64,000 nt of DNA from an uncultured Pelagibacteraceae bacterium (GCA_902604525.1 CACKYY010000005.1:1-64000), one strand, 5' to 3'; positions 41,465 through 51,119 are shown, counted from the stretch's first letter. The notes: generated from the letters alone by a model not told the origin. Made by a program: numbers and translations.

Positions 41465-42550
41465 ATGGATATAATAAATAATTTTTCTGAAATATTTTTA
41501 TCAGTTTGGAATAAGGGGATTCTTGGAGTTGATATTTTTCAAATTTTAATTGGTATTGCTATATTTTTAGTTTTTCTAGTTTTTAGAGGCTTGATCAGTA
41601 AATTAGTTATTAAAAAATTAGAAATTATATCAAAGCGAACTACAAATAAGTTAGATGATACTTTCGTTCGATCTTTAGAAGGCCCTGCAAGATTTTTGCC
41701 AATTGTTTTAGGTTTCTTTATTGCAAGTTATTACATGACTTTTTCTGCCGAGGGTAGGGATGTTGTAGATACTATTAACAGAACCTTAATAACAATTTTA
41801 ATATTTTGGGTCATACATCAAATAATAGAACCAGTATCTTATATATTAAGTGGACTAGATAAACTTCTAACAAGAGAACTTATTGGATGGATAATTAAAT
41901 CATTAAAAGTATTAATTTTTATACTTGGGTTAGCTGCTGTTCTTGAGTTATGGGGAATTAAAATTGGTCCAATAATTGCAGGACTTGGTTTGTTTGGTGT
42001 TGCGGTAGCTTTAGGTGCACAAGATTTATTTAAAAATCTAATTTCAGGAATTTTAGTATTAGTTGAAAAAAGATTTAAAATTGGAGATTGGATTGCTGTT
42101 GAAGGAATTATAGAAGGGATAGTTGAAAAAATTGGTTTTAGATCCACAACAATTAGAAAGTTTGATAAGTCTCTAGCAATTATTCCAAACTTTCAGTTTG
42201 CAGAAAATGCAGTGATAAATGTTAGTGAAACTTCAAATTGGAGAGTGAGGTGGATTATAACTCTTCAATATGACTCTACAATTGTTCAATTAAAAAAAGT
42301 GAGAGACGAAATAGAGGAATATATTAATAAAAGTGAAGACTTTAACCAAGCAACAGGAGTTGCTGTAAGAATAGAAAAATTTTCAGACAGTTCTATTGAT
42401 TTACTTGTGAGATGTTTCACAAATTCTAATAGTTGGAGTAATTCTTTAGAAGTGAAAGAGAGATTAGCAATCGAAATAAAACAGATAGTTGAAAAAAATG
42501 GTGCTTCTTTTGCTTTCCCAAGTCAGTCGATTTATGTTGAAAAAAAATGA
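41465..42550 (+). CDS. MscS-type mechanosensitive ion channel
   Basis: GLGLFGVAVALGAQDLFKNLISGILVLVEKRFKIGDWIAVEG...IIEGIVEKIGFRSTTIR. Confidence 0.95.
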   Translation: MDIINNFSEIFLSVWNKGILGVDIFQILIGIAIFLVFLVFRGLISKLVIKKLEIISKRTTNKLDDTFVRSLEGPARFLPIVLGFFIASYYMTFSAEGRDVVDTINRTLITILIFWVIHQIIEPVSYILSGLDKLLTRELIGWIIKSLKVLIFILGLAAVLELWGIKIGPIIAGLGLFGVAVALGAQDLFKNLISGILVLVEKRFKIGDWIAVEGIIEGIVEKIGFRSTTIRKFDKSLAIIPNFQFAENAVINVSETSNWRVRWIITLQYDSTIVQLKKVRDEIEEYINKSEDFNQATGVAVRIEKFSDSSIDLLVRCFTNSNSWSNSLEVKERLAIEIKQIVEKNGASFAFPSQSIYVEKK

Positions 42551-42837
42551 TAGCAATTTTTTATTTAGTTTTACAAATTTTAAAACTTTATTCGTATGTT
42601 GTAATTGCCAATGTAATTGTTAGTTGGTTAATTGCCTTTAACGTTTTAAATACCCAAAACAGATTTGTTTATTCTCTATTAGAATTAACCTATAGACTTA
42701 CAGATCCAATTTTAAATAAAATCAGACGTTTTATACCTAATTTAGGATCTTTAGACATATCCCCTGTAATTCTTCTTCTATTGATTTGGTTTATTGAAAT
42801 GTGTATGAAGCTCTACATTGCGCCAATGATTTTTTAG
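42547..42837 (+). CDS. YggT family membrane protein
   Basis: LTYRLTDPILNKIRRFIPNLGSLDISPVILLLLIWFIE. Confidence 0.95.
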   Translation: MIAIFYLVLQILKLYSYVVIANVIVSWLIAFNVLNTQNRFVYSLLELTYRLTDPILNKIRRFIPNLGSLDISPVILLLLIWFIEMCMKLYIAPMIF

Positions 42838-42846
42838 AAAGATAAA

Positions 42847-43692
42847 ATGATTTTAATAGATGGAAAGAAAGCTGCTGCAGAGTTAAGACAAGAGCTTAAA
42901 CATGAAGTTACAAGTTTAAAAGCTAAATATAATAGAGTGCCAGGTTTAACAGTTATCCTGATAGGAGATTTAACTCCAAGCCAAATTTATGTGAGAAATA
43001 AAGAAAAATCTGCAAATGAGGTAGGTTTAAAATCTGAAGTTATTAAATATCCAGATTCAGTAGAGGAAAAAACAGTATTAGAAAAAATTGGAGAATTAAA
43101 TAAAGACGAAACAGTTTCTGGAATTCTAGTTCAGCTACCGCTCCCAAAACATATTGATAAACAAAAAGTTATTGAAACTATTTTACCGTCAAAAGATGTT
43201 GATGGATTTCATCCAATGAATGTAGGAAATCTTTCTTCTGGATATGAAAGTTCAGTGCCATGTACTCCTTTAGGTTGTTATTTATTAATCAAAAAAGTTG
43301 AGCCTAACTTAAATGGAAAGAAAGCAGTAATAGTCGGAAGATCAAATTTAAATGGAAAGCCAATGACGCAACTTCTTTTAAAAGAAAATTGCACAGTTAC
43401 GGTAACTCATTCAAAAACTAAAGACCTGAAATCAGAATGTTTAGAGGCAGATATAATAGTTGCTGCTGTTGGAATTCCAGAGCTTGTCAAGGGTGACTGG
43501 GTTAAAAAAGATACGATAGTTATTGATGTAGGTATAAATAAAACCGATAAAGGTATTGTTGGAGATGTTGATTTTGATGAAGTTTCTAAAAATGCAAAAG
43601 CATTAACGCCGGTCCCAGGGGGTGTTGGACCTATGACAATCGCTTGTTTATTGAAAAATACTATAGAGTGTTTCAAAAGATCGCAAATTTAG
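42847..43692 (+). CDS. folD: methylenetetrahydrofolate dehydrogenase/cyclohydrolase
   Basis: GILVQLPLPKHID, DVDGFHPMNVGNL, VGRSNLNGKPM, TPVPGGVGPMT. Confidence 0.98.
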   Translation: MILIDGKKAAAELRQELKHEVTSLKAKYNRVPGLTVILIGDLTPSQIYVRNKEKSANEVGLKSEVIKYPDSVEEKTVLEKIGELNKDETVSGILVQLPLPKHIDKQKVIETILPSKDVDGFHPMNVGNLSSGYESSVPCTPLGCYLLIKKVEPNLNGKKAVIVGRSNLNGKPMTQLLLKENCTVTVTHSKTKDLKSECLEADIIVAAVGIPELVKGDWVKKDTIVIDVGINKTDKGIVGDVDFDEVSKNAKALTPVPGGVGPMTIACLLKNTIECFKRSQI

Positions 43693-43729
43693 GAATTAAA
43701 TCTCACAATTTATTCTGTTACTCTAAGAT

Positions 43730-43933
43730 ATGAAAAAACCAAAGTATCCGTACAGGATTGCAATAATTTTTCTTTTATTAACTTTTCCAACAATTGGAGC
43801 CACTCAACTCGGTTGGTACCTTCACGATCAACAAACAGGTTTTGATTATGGAATGATAGTAGGCACTGTATCAGTAATCTATGCAGCTTATTTATTGTAC
43901 GAAAAAAAATGGAGAGAGGAAGATGAAGATTAG
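43730..43933 (+). CDS. small hypothetical membrane protein
   Basis: 67 aa, two hydrophobic segments, acidic tail; co-directional with next ORF. Confidence 0.6.
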   Translation: MKKPKYPYRIAIIFLLLTFPTIGATQLGWYLHDQQTGFDYGMIVGTVSVIYAAYLLYEKKWREEDED

Positions 43934-43936
43934 TTT

Positions 43937-44203
43937 ATGGAAAAAATAATTTTTTTTGGATTAGTAATCCCTATTATGGGTTACGTTTTATATTTAGGTG
44001 GCATGGCAATTATGAATGGATTTAATGCTAAGGAAGCCAATAGAGCTGAAAAAGAAGAAGTTGAAGAAGAAGCCAAGACAACCATATCAGCTGATAACAG
44101 TTCATTGAGTGATGAATTAGCAAAATTAAATAGTTTGCGAGAAAGTGGAGTGCTTACTCAAGAGGAGTTTGAGAAAGCAAAAAATAAATTATTAAATACC
44201 TAA
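43937..44203 (+). CDS. SHOCT domain membrane protein
   Basis: C-terminal SDELAKLNSLRESGVLTQEEFEKAKNKLL SHOCT motif. Confidence 0.8.
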   Translation: MEKIIFFGLVIPIMGYVLYLGGMAIMNGFNAKEANRAEKEEVEEEAKTTISADNSSLSDELAKLNSLRESGVLTQEEFEKAKNKLLNT

Positions 44204-44204
44204 G

Positions 44205-44996
44205 ATGTTAAGAATTATTCCCAATAAAAATAATATTGGGGCTGAGATTGACACCGATCTTCAAAAACTTTCGAAAGAAAATTTCAAAATCATTATGAAT
44301 GCTCTAAATAAATATGGGATGATCTTTTTTAGAAGACAAAATCTTTCTTCTAAACATTATGTTGAGTTTGCTAAAAATTTTGGAAAACTCGCAGATTATC
44401 CTAGATTAAAAGGATTAAACAAAAAATATCCTCAGATAACAGTTGTTCAAAGAAAAGAAAGTGATAAAGGGCCAAGTTTTGGGGAGCAGTTTCATACAGA
44501 CTCTATTTATACAAAAAAACCACCAAGATTTACAATGTTGTTATCAAAATTAGTTCCAAGAAAAGGAAAAGCAAATACAGAGTTTTGTTCGCAGTATTAT
44601 GCTTTTAAAGATTTAACTGGATCTATGAAACGAAAGTTATCAAGTTTAAAAGGTGTCTATTCCTCAGAAGGACCTATTTCAATTACGACAAAAGAGAGAG
44701 TAAAAGAGAAGGGCAAGAAAATAAAAGAATTAAAATCCGTTCATAAGATTATAAGAAAAATTAGCAAAGACTATGCAATTTACTCTAGTCCAGGTCATCT
44801 AGTTGGATTTCAGCCAAAAATAAAAAATGCAAGTGATTTAAAAAAAAAATTGTTCAAACACCAAATTAAAAAAAAATTTCAACACTCATTAGAATGGGAA
44901 AAAAATCAATTAGCGATTTGGGATAACAGATCCATGTTGCATCAAGCAACACCTTTTAAAGGTAATAGAATTATGCACAGAATAACAATTCTTTAA
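44205..44996 (+). CDS. TauD/TfdA-family alpha-ketoglutarate-dependent dioxygenase
   Basis: YGMIFFRRQNLSSKHYVEFAKNFGKLA, EQFHTDSIY (HxD), WDNRSMLHQATPF...MHRITI. Confidence 0.93.
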   Translation: MLRIIPNKNNIGAEIDTDLQKLSKENFKIIMNALNKYGMIFFRRQNLSSKHYVEFAKNFGKLADYPRLKGLNKKYPQITVVQRKESDKGPSFGEQFHTDSIYTKKPPRFTMLLSKLVPRKGKANTEFCSQYYAFKDLTGSMKRKLSSLKGVYSSEGPISITTKERVKEKGKKIKELKSVHKIIRKISKDYAIYSSPGHLVGFQPKIKNASDLKKKLFKHQIKKKFQHSLEWEKNQLAIWDNRSMLHQATPFKGNRIMHRITIL

Positions 44997-46093
44997 TTTT
45001 TCCTCATTAACCACAAGTTATCACCTCCCAAAAAATAAATTTTACCATTTTCAGGATGTACTTGAATGTCTCTTAGTCTTCCAATCTTATCCTTAAAGAC
45101 TACATTCTCTTTGACATTAGACAGATCAGAAAAATCAATTGCTCTTAATGATTTATCTTTTAAAGAAGTTACTAGAGCAAGACCATTCCATTCTTTAAAT
45201 TCCGAACCTTTGTAAATTGTGATGGCACTGGTTGCAATTGAAGGAACCCAATATTTAATAGCTTTCGTGAAGCCAGGCTTCCATTTTGGTCCAATTTTAC
45301 TACCTGAATAATTTGTTCCACCCCAGCCTAAAATTTTCCATCCATAGTTTTCACCTTTTTTTGCCTCACCAAACCAGTCCCCTCCTTTAGCGCCGTGATT
45401 ACTCATATAAATTTTTCCATCATAAGGAGACAAGGTTAAACCTTGAGGGTTTCTAATACCTATTTGATATATTTCTGGTAACCAATCTGATTTACCTTCA
45501 AACTTAGGATTATCTTTAGGTATACTTCCATCTAAGTGTATTCTTATAATACTGCCTGGATGTTGAGTTGGATCTTGTGCAATCATACCTTGTCCTCTTT
45601 CACCAGCAGATGCAAATAAATAATTATCTTTAATAGCAAGTCTTGATCCAAAATGATAACCAGAGTCTATTGGTGGATTAGCTTGAAAGATATTTTTAAA
45701 ATCTAATTCTTGTTTATTTAATTTCGCTTTTGCAATTGAAGTGCTAGTTTTCCAATTAACTCTATTTTCAGTATAAGAAATCCAAACAGTATTGTTTTGA
45801 TAAATAATATCTAGCAATCCTCCTTGACCATACTCTAAAAAATTCAAATTATGTTTTACTTCTAATATTTCTTTTGTAACAATATTTATAATTTTTATTT
45901 TTCCACTTTTTTCAGTAACTATAATTTCATCTTTACTGATAAAAGATGAGCCCCATGGATCTTTAAGTTTAGCAATTTTTTCAAAGTTTAAATTTGCAGA
46001 AAAACCATTTGACCATAGAAAAGTAAAAAAAATTATAGATAAGAAAAATCTAATCACTTTATGACAGTTTAGATCTACCACCATCAACAGCAA
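44993..46093 (-). CDS. PQQ-dependent sugar (glucose/sorbosone) dehydrogenase-like secreted protein
   Basis: Signal peptide; PWGSSFISKDEIIVTEKSGKI, GSIIRIHLDGSIP, GIRNPQGLTLSPYDGKIYMSNHGAKGGD, GENYGW. Confidence 0.92.
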   Translation of the reverse strand: MLLMVVDLNCHKVIRFFLSIIFFTFLWSNGFSANLNFEKIAKLKDPWGSSFISKDEIIVTEKSGKIKIINIVTKEILEVKHNLNFLEYGQGGLLDIIYQNNTVWISYTENRVNWKTSTSIAKAKLNKQELDFKNIFQANPPIDSGYHFGSRLAIKDNYLFASAGERGQGMIAQDPTQHPGSIIRIHLDGSIPKDNPKFEGKSDWLPEIYQIGIRNPQGLTLSPYDGKIYMSNHGAKGGDWFGEAKKGENYGWKILGWGGTNYSGSKIGPKWKPGFTKAIKYWVPSIATSAITIYKGSEFKEWNGLALVTSLKDKSLRAIDFSDLSNVKENVVFKDKIGRLRDIQVHPENGKIYFLGGDNLWLMRKN

Positions 46094-46769
46094 TTATCTG
46101 ACCTGTGACCCAAGAACTATCATCAGTTATTAAAAATTTAGCTAATGAAGCTGAGTCTTTACCCTCACCCAACCTTTTTAAAGGATGAGCCTTTGCAATA
46201 CCTTCTGCTATTGCTGTATTTTTTAACATTGGTTCTGCAATTTTAGATTTTGTTAAACTTGGAGCAACACAGTTTACTCTAATGTGTGGAGCAAATTCTG
46301 CAGCAAGAGAAACTGTTAAACCTTCAACGGCTGCTTTTGTAGATGCGATGATAGCATGATTAGTAAAACCTCTTTGTGCAGCCACAGTTGAAAATAAAAC
46401 AATTGAACCTTTGTTCTTTTTTAGGCTTTCTTGATATCCTTTGATTGCCTCAACAGCTGAATATAAATTTAACTTCATGCATTTATTGAAATCTTCTTCT
46501 TTTACCATTCGTAAAGGTTTTAAATCAATTGAACCAACACAGTAAGCAATCCCTTTTACTTCTGATACATCAGCTTTGACTTTTTCTATAAAGCCTTCTT
46601 CTAAAACATCAGCAACAGTAAATGAGCATCCTAACTTACTTGCAATAGCGCTTACTTCACTTTCGTTCCTTGCGACTAAATGAATGTCATTACCAGAATT
46701 TTTTAATTGTTTTGAGAGGCTAGAACCAATAGATCCTGTCGCACCGAAAATGAGATATTTTTCTGACAT
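46059..46769 (-). CDS. short-chain dehydrogenase/reductase
   Basis: IFGATGSIGSSLSKQL, HAIIASTKAAVEGL, GQIIAVDGGRS. Confidence 0.93.
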   Translation of the reverse strand: MSEKYLIFGATGSIGSSLSKQLKNSGNDIHLVARNESEVSAIASKLGCSFTVADVLEEGFIEKVKADVSEVKGIAYCVGSIDLKPLRMVKEEDFNKCMKLNLYSAVEAIKGYQESLKKNKGSIVLFSTVAAQRGFTNHAIIASTKAAVEGLTVSLAAEFAPHIRVNCVAPSLTKSKIAEPMLKNTAIAEGIAKAHPLKRLGEGKDSASLAKFLITDDSSWVTGQIIAVDGGRSKLS

Positions 46770-46796
46770 AAAATTTTTTATTAGTTATATTTAATC

Positions 46797-48287
46797 ATGA
46801 AGTTATTTTTTATACTTGGTAATCAGTTATTTCCAACAAAATACATCGACCGCTACAAAAAAGACCATACTTTCTTTATGGCAGAAGACAAAGGTTTATG
46901 CACTTATGAAAAACATCATAAACAAAAAATTCTATTGTTCCTATCCTCTATGCGGTCCTACGCAGATAGTCTTAAGAAAAATAAATTTAAATTAGAATAT
47001 TCAAAAATTGAAGATAAAGAATTTAGTGAAGATTATTTAAAAAAATTAAAAAAAATTATTACCAAAAAAAAAATCAAAGAAGTTTCTAGCTTTGAGATAG
47101 AAGACAAACCCTTTGAACAAAAGATTTCTGTGTTTTTTAAAAAGGAAAAGATTGATTGGAATATCCTCCAAACACCAATGTTTTTAAATTCTCGTGAAGA
47201 ATTTAAAAAATATCTAGGAAACTCAAAAAAACCATTTATGGCAACCTTCTACAAAGAGGTAAGAAAAAAATCTGGAATATTAATGGGTTCTGATGGCAAC
47301 CCTGTAGGTGGTAAGTGGAGTTTTGATGAAGACAATAGAAATAAATTACCCAAAGATATTTCAATACCTAAATTTCCTAAAATTAAAGAGACAAATCATA
47401 CAAAAAAATTAAAACCTATTATTGAAAAGTTATTCAAAGAACATCCAGGTAATACAGATCATTTTTGGTTTGCAACAGAATATGATGACGTTGTCAAACT
47501 TTTGAATTTTTTTATAAAAGAGAAATCAAATCTATTTGGTGACTATGAAGATGCTGTAGATCAAAAAGATAATATTCTTTTTCATAGTGCTCTAAGTCCT
47601 TATATTAATCTTGGATTAATAACGCCAGAATTTATTATTCAAAAAGTTTTAGAGTTTCATAAAAAAAATAAAATTAGAATGAATTCTCTTGAAGGCTATA
47701 TTCGTCAGGTAATTGGTTGGAGAGAATTTATGCGAGGAATTTATCAAGGTTATTCAAAAGAAATGGAAGCTGGAAATTTCTTTAAACAAAATAGAAAAAT
47801 GAAAAATTCTTGGTACGAAGGAAATACAGGTCTTCCACCATTAGATTATGCGATTAAAAATGCTGTTAATCATGGTTGGTCTCATCACATAGAAAGATTG
47901 ATGATTTTATCTAACATTATGAACCTATGCGAGATCAAACCTATAATTGTTTACAAATGGTTTATGGAAATGTTTGTAGACTCATCTGATTGGGTAATGG
48001 TTCCAAATGTTTATGGGATGGGGCTGTTTAGTGATGGAGGAATTTTTGCAACCAAACCTTATATATGCGGATCGGCATACTTTATGAAAATGATGGATTT
48101 TAAAAAAGGTGAGTGGTGTAACACAATGGATGGACTTTACTGGAGATTTATAGATAGAAATAGAAAATTCTTTTTAAAAAATCCTCGTTTGTCAATGATG
48201 GTAAGGATATTTGATAAAATGAAACTAGATAGAAAAAAATTAATTTTATCTGAAGCTGAAAAATTTATTAAACAAAATACCGCATAG
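46797..48287 (+). CDS. photolyase/cryptochrome of the FeS-BCP (PhrB-like/deoxyribodipyrimidine photolyase-related) family
   Basis: [98 protein letters not shown]. Confidence 0.93.
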   Translation: MKLFFILGNQLFPTKYIDRYKKDHTFFMAEDKGLCTYEKHHKQKILLFLSSMRSYADSLKKNKFKLEYSKIEDKEFSEDYLKKLKKIITKKKIKEVSSFEIEDKPFEQKISVFFKKEKIDWNILQTPMFLNSREEFKKYLGNSKKPFMATFYKEVRKKSGILMGSDGNPVGGKWSFDEDNRNKLPKDISIPKFPKIKETNHTKKLKPIIEKLFKEHPGNTDHFWFATEYDDVVKLLNFFIKEKSNLFGDYEDAVDQKDNILFHSALSPYINLGLITPEFIIQKVLEFHKKNKIRMNSLEGYIRQVIGWREFMRGIYQGYSKEMEAGNFFKQNRKMKNSWYEGNTGLPPLDYAIKNAVNHGWSHHIERLMILSNIMNLCEIKPIIVYKWFMEMFVDSSDWVMVPNVYGMGLFSDGGIFATKPYICGSAYFMKMMDFKKGEWCNTMDGLYWRFIDRNRKFFLKNPRLSMMVRIFDKMKLDRKKLILSEAEKFIKQNTA

Positions 48288-48418
48288 TGAAAAAAGAAAA
48301 TCTGCCGTCTAAAATTTGTTTAGTTTGCCAAAGGCCTTTTAAGTGGAGAAAAAAATGGAAATTGAACTGGGAAAAAGTCAAATATTGCTCAAAAAGGTGT
48401 TCTAATAAAAAAATCTAA
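48287..48418 (+). CDS. DUF2256-like 43-aa zinc-ribbon-like protein (GTG start, not in ORF track)
   Basis: Translation (V/M)[42 protein letters not shown], CxxC...CxxxC; overlaps the photolyase stop codon by 1 nt. Confidence 0.88.
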   Translation: MKKENLPSKICLVCQRPFKWRKKWKLNWEKVKYCSKRCSNKKI

Positions 48419-48420
48419 AT

Positions 48421-48954
48421 ATGAATTTGGAAAAATACAAATGGAAAAGTAGAATTTTGCTTGTAATTACGCCTAATTTTAAAGACCAGTCATATCAAAA
48501 AGTAAAAAAAATATATCAAAGCAAGATTAAGGAATTCCATAAAAGATATGTAAAATTGATTTGTAAATCAGATAAAAACAAAACTTTTTCAATTAATCTT
48601 ATTGGTTTTGATGGAAAATCAAAAAAAATAATGAATGATTTAAAGCCCAAACTAGTTTTCCAAATAATTGACAAGATGCCATTAGGTAAAAAAATTAAAC
48701 CAATTAACCTATCTTTATATTCTGATTATAATCCTAAAACCACAACACATGGATTGGGATTTAAAAATAAAGAAAAAGCTCTATTCACAATTAATACAAT
48801 TAAAAATAGATCTACGAAGTATCAAGTAAATGTAGTTTCAACCATGCTGGGTAGAGCTAAAAATCATCCAAACAAAACTAAAGATATGGGTAGTGCTATA
48901 AAAGTATTTGATGATTGGTTGAAAAAATATAAGAGAAAAAAAAATGAAAAGTAA
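48421..48954 (+). CDS. hypothetical; N-terminal part resembles DUF4174, C-terminal part is distinct
   Basis: NLEKYKWKSRILLVITPNFKDQSYQKVKKIYQ ... INLIGFDGKSKK; C-terminal YNPKTTTHGLGFKNKEKALFTINTIKNRSTKYQVNVVSTMLGRAKNHPNKTKDMGSAIKVFDDWLKKY. Confidence 0.6.
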   Translation: MNLEKYKWKSRILLVITPNFKDQSYQKVKKIYQSKIKEFHKRYVKLICKSDKNKTFSINLIGFDGKSKKIMNDLKPKLVFQIIDKMPLGKKIKPINLSLYSDYNPKTTTHGLGFKNKEKALFTINTIKNRSTKYQVNVVSTMLGRAKNHPNKTKDMGSAIKVFDDWLKKYKRKKNEK

Positions 48955-50386
48955 GATGTCTAATTTTTTAAATAAAATAATAATTTTAACAATTTTAATA
49001 ATACCCAACATTGTTAATGCAGATTTTTTTGAGGATATAACTGATAAAATTGTAGATAATCCAAAAAGACTTAGTTATGGCATTTCTGTTGCTGATATAA
49101 ATCAAAATGGAAAATATGAATTTATAGTTACAGGATTTAGTTATCCTAATTTAGCTTTATCATATGATGATGGAATATTAATTAATATTGCTAATCAAAA
49201 TATATTTTCTGATGAATCTAGAAAAACTATTGGTGTTGCAGCATGCGATGTTGATAGAGATGGTTATGAAGAAATATATTTTCTTAACACAGATTCATAT
49301 AGTGGAACAAAAAAATATTCAGACAGACTTATAGACTTAGAAGGAAGCAAGTTTTTAGACATGTTTGAAATTGAAAAAAATAAAGAGGATTTAAATTTAA
49401 CAGCAGGTAGATCTGTTGTTTGTGTGGATAGGAAAGGTAATGGCGAATATGGTCTCTATGTATCAAATTATGGTGGACCAACGAGGTTTTATGAGATTGA
49501 AGATAAAAAGATTAAAGATAAATCAGTTAGCTTAAATTTAGATAAGGTTACAGGTGGAAGGGCAGTTGTTTCAGGGCATATTTTAACAGATAGATCTGAT
49601 ATTTTTGCAGCAAATGAAAGAGGTGCAAATTTTCTTTTGAAAAATAATAATGGGGTTTTTGAAGACGTGGCTTTTGATTATCGAGTGGATGATGTTATCC
49701 AAAACGGAAGAGGAACTGCATTATCAGACATACTTTATCGAGGAAGATTAGATATAATAAGTGGAAATTGGCAGGGTTATCACAGAGCTTACGCCTTACA
49801 AGATAATCAATTTAAAGATATAGGTAATAGTAAATTTGATAAACCTTCAAGAATTCGAACAATTATATCTGCTGATTTTGATAACGACGGTTATGATGAA
49901 GTCTTCATGAACAACATAGCTGAGCCTAACAAGTTATTTAGGATAAAAGAGAATGGAGCTTTTGAGGAAATAATACTGGAAACAGGCCTTGAACCTGATG
50001 GATTTGGTACAGGAGCTGCAGTTGCTGACATTGACGGTGATGGTATTTTAGAATTACTAGTTTCTCGTGGTGAAAGCAAAGAACAGGCATTAACTTTATA
50101 TAAAGCAAAAGTTGATAAACAGAGCAAATATTTGAGAATTAAGCCTCTTAATAAATTTGGAGCTCCAGCGAGGGGTGCAACAGTTACATTATTTACAAAT
50201 CAAAGAAAACATTCAAAAACTATTGATGCTGGATCTGGTTATTTGTGTCAAATGGAGCCTGTGGCACATTATGGAATTAGAAAAAACGAAAAAAATTTTA
50301 AAGTAGAAGTTAAATGGACTGATGGTACTAAAAATTTAATCAAAATAACTTCGTTAAATCAAACAGTTACTGTAAAACAAAAATGA
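48944..50386 (+). CDS. secreted FG-GAP repeat / ASPIC-UnbV-domain protein
   Basis: Signal peptide; repeated D-x-(D/N)-x-D-G motifs (ADFDNDGYDEVFMNN, ADIDGDGILELLVSRG); RGATVTLFTNQRKHSKTIDAGSGYLCQMEPVAHYGI. Confidence 0.9.
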   Translation: MKSKMSNFLNKIIILTILIIPNIVNADFFEDITDKIVDNPKRLSYGISVADINQNGKYEFIVTGFSYPNLALSYDDGILINIANQNIFSDESRKTIGVAACDVDRDGYEEIYFLNTDSYSGTKKYSDRLIDLEGSKFLDMFEIEKNKEDLNLTAGRSVVCVDRKGNGEYGLYVSNYGGPTRFYEIEDKKIKDKSVSLNLDKVTGGRAVVSGHILTDRSDIFAANERGANFLLKNNNGVFEDVAFDYRVDDVIQNGRGTALSDILYRGRLDIISGNWQGYHRAYALQDNQFKDIGNSKFDKPSRIRTIISADFDNDGYDEVFMNNIAEPNKLFRIKENGAFEEIILETGLEPDGFGTGAAVADIDGDGILELLVSRGESKEQALTLYKAKVDKQSKYLRIKPLNKFGAPARGATVTLFTNQRKHSKTIDAGSGYLCQMEPVAHYGIRKNEKNFKVEVKWTDGTKNLIKITSLNQTVTVKQK

Positions 50387-51072
50387 AAAAAATCTTATCT
50401 AAATTCATTTTAATTTTCTTCGTTTTTTTTCAATTTGAATCATTTGCAGAAGAAAAAAATTATCATAAAGAATTAATTACTGATTGGTCTAGAATATTTC
50501 CAGATCAAAATAGAAATGCAGCTGGACCAAAGTTTTTTAAGTATATTATAGATAAAGAAATTACATATAAAGATTTTACAGAATTTAATAAATTATATTG
50601 TGCAGTTTCTGGATCATTAATTGAACCAAATAGCGAACCAGATTTTCTATACGCTAAAGAGAGCAAATCTGGCGAAAAAATTTGTGGTGACTACTATAAG
50701 TGCTGCATTCCTTGCTCGTGCGATATTATGAAATATTCTGAAATTGAAAAGATGACTCATAAATTTTTGGATGGTTTAAAAGATTTCTATGTATTTACCA
50801 TCAGAAATCCTTGCAAAAAGAAAGATTTTCCCGACCGGGTAAATAAAGATTACTTTTGTGATGGTGAAAAAATCAATAATAATCAAGTCTATAATCTTAA
50901 TGATCGAGTAGTAATAGGTTTATTACATGAAGGAAGAAGCTGTAAAAAAGAAGAGATAGATTTTGTAAAAAGTCACCAAGTAACGGGAAGGTTTTGTGAA
51001 TTACGAAATAATACTCCTTTAGAAAATTTAAAAACTGGAATGGGCGATATATTTATAAAGCTTGCCAGATAA
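50383..51072 (+). CDS. secreted Cys-rich hypothetical protein
   Basis: Signal peptide; CGDYYKCCIPCSCDIMKYSEIEKMTHKFLDGL; 10 Cys in mature region. Confidence 0.75.
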   Translation: MKKILSKFILIFFVFFQFESFAEEKNYHKELITDWSRIFPDQNRNAAGPKFFKYIIDKEITYKDFTEFNKLYCAVSGSLIEPNSEPDFLYAKESKSGEKICGDYYKCCIPCSCDIMKYSEIEKMTHKFLDGLKDFYVFTIRNPCKKKDFPDRVNKDYFCDGEKINNNQVYNLNDRVVIGLLHEGRSCKKEEIDFVKSHQVTGRFCELRNNTPLENLKTGMGDIFIKLAR

Positions 51073-51119
51073 TATTATTTAATTTGTTCAAAGAATTGTT
51101 CTGAGCTAAACTGAAACTA

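Noticed and set aside
41839-42147. 102-aa minus-strand ORF inside the MscS gene
   Set aside because: Antisense shadow of a conserved channel domain
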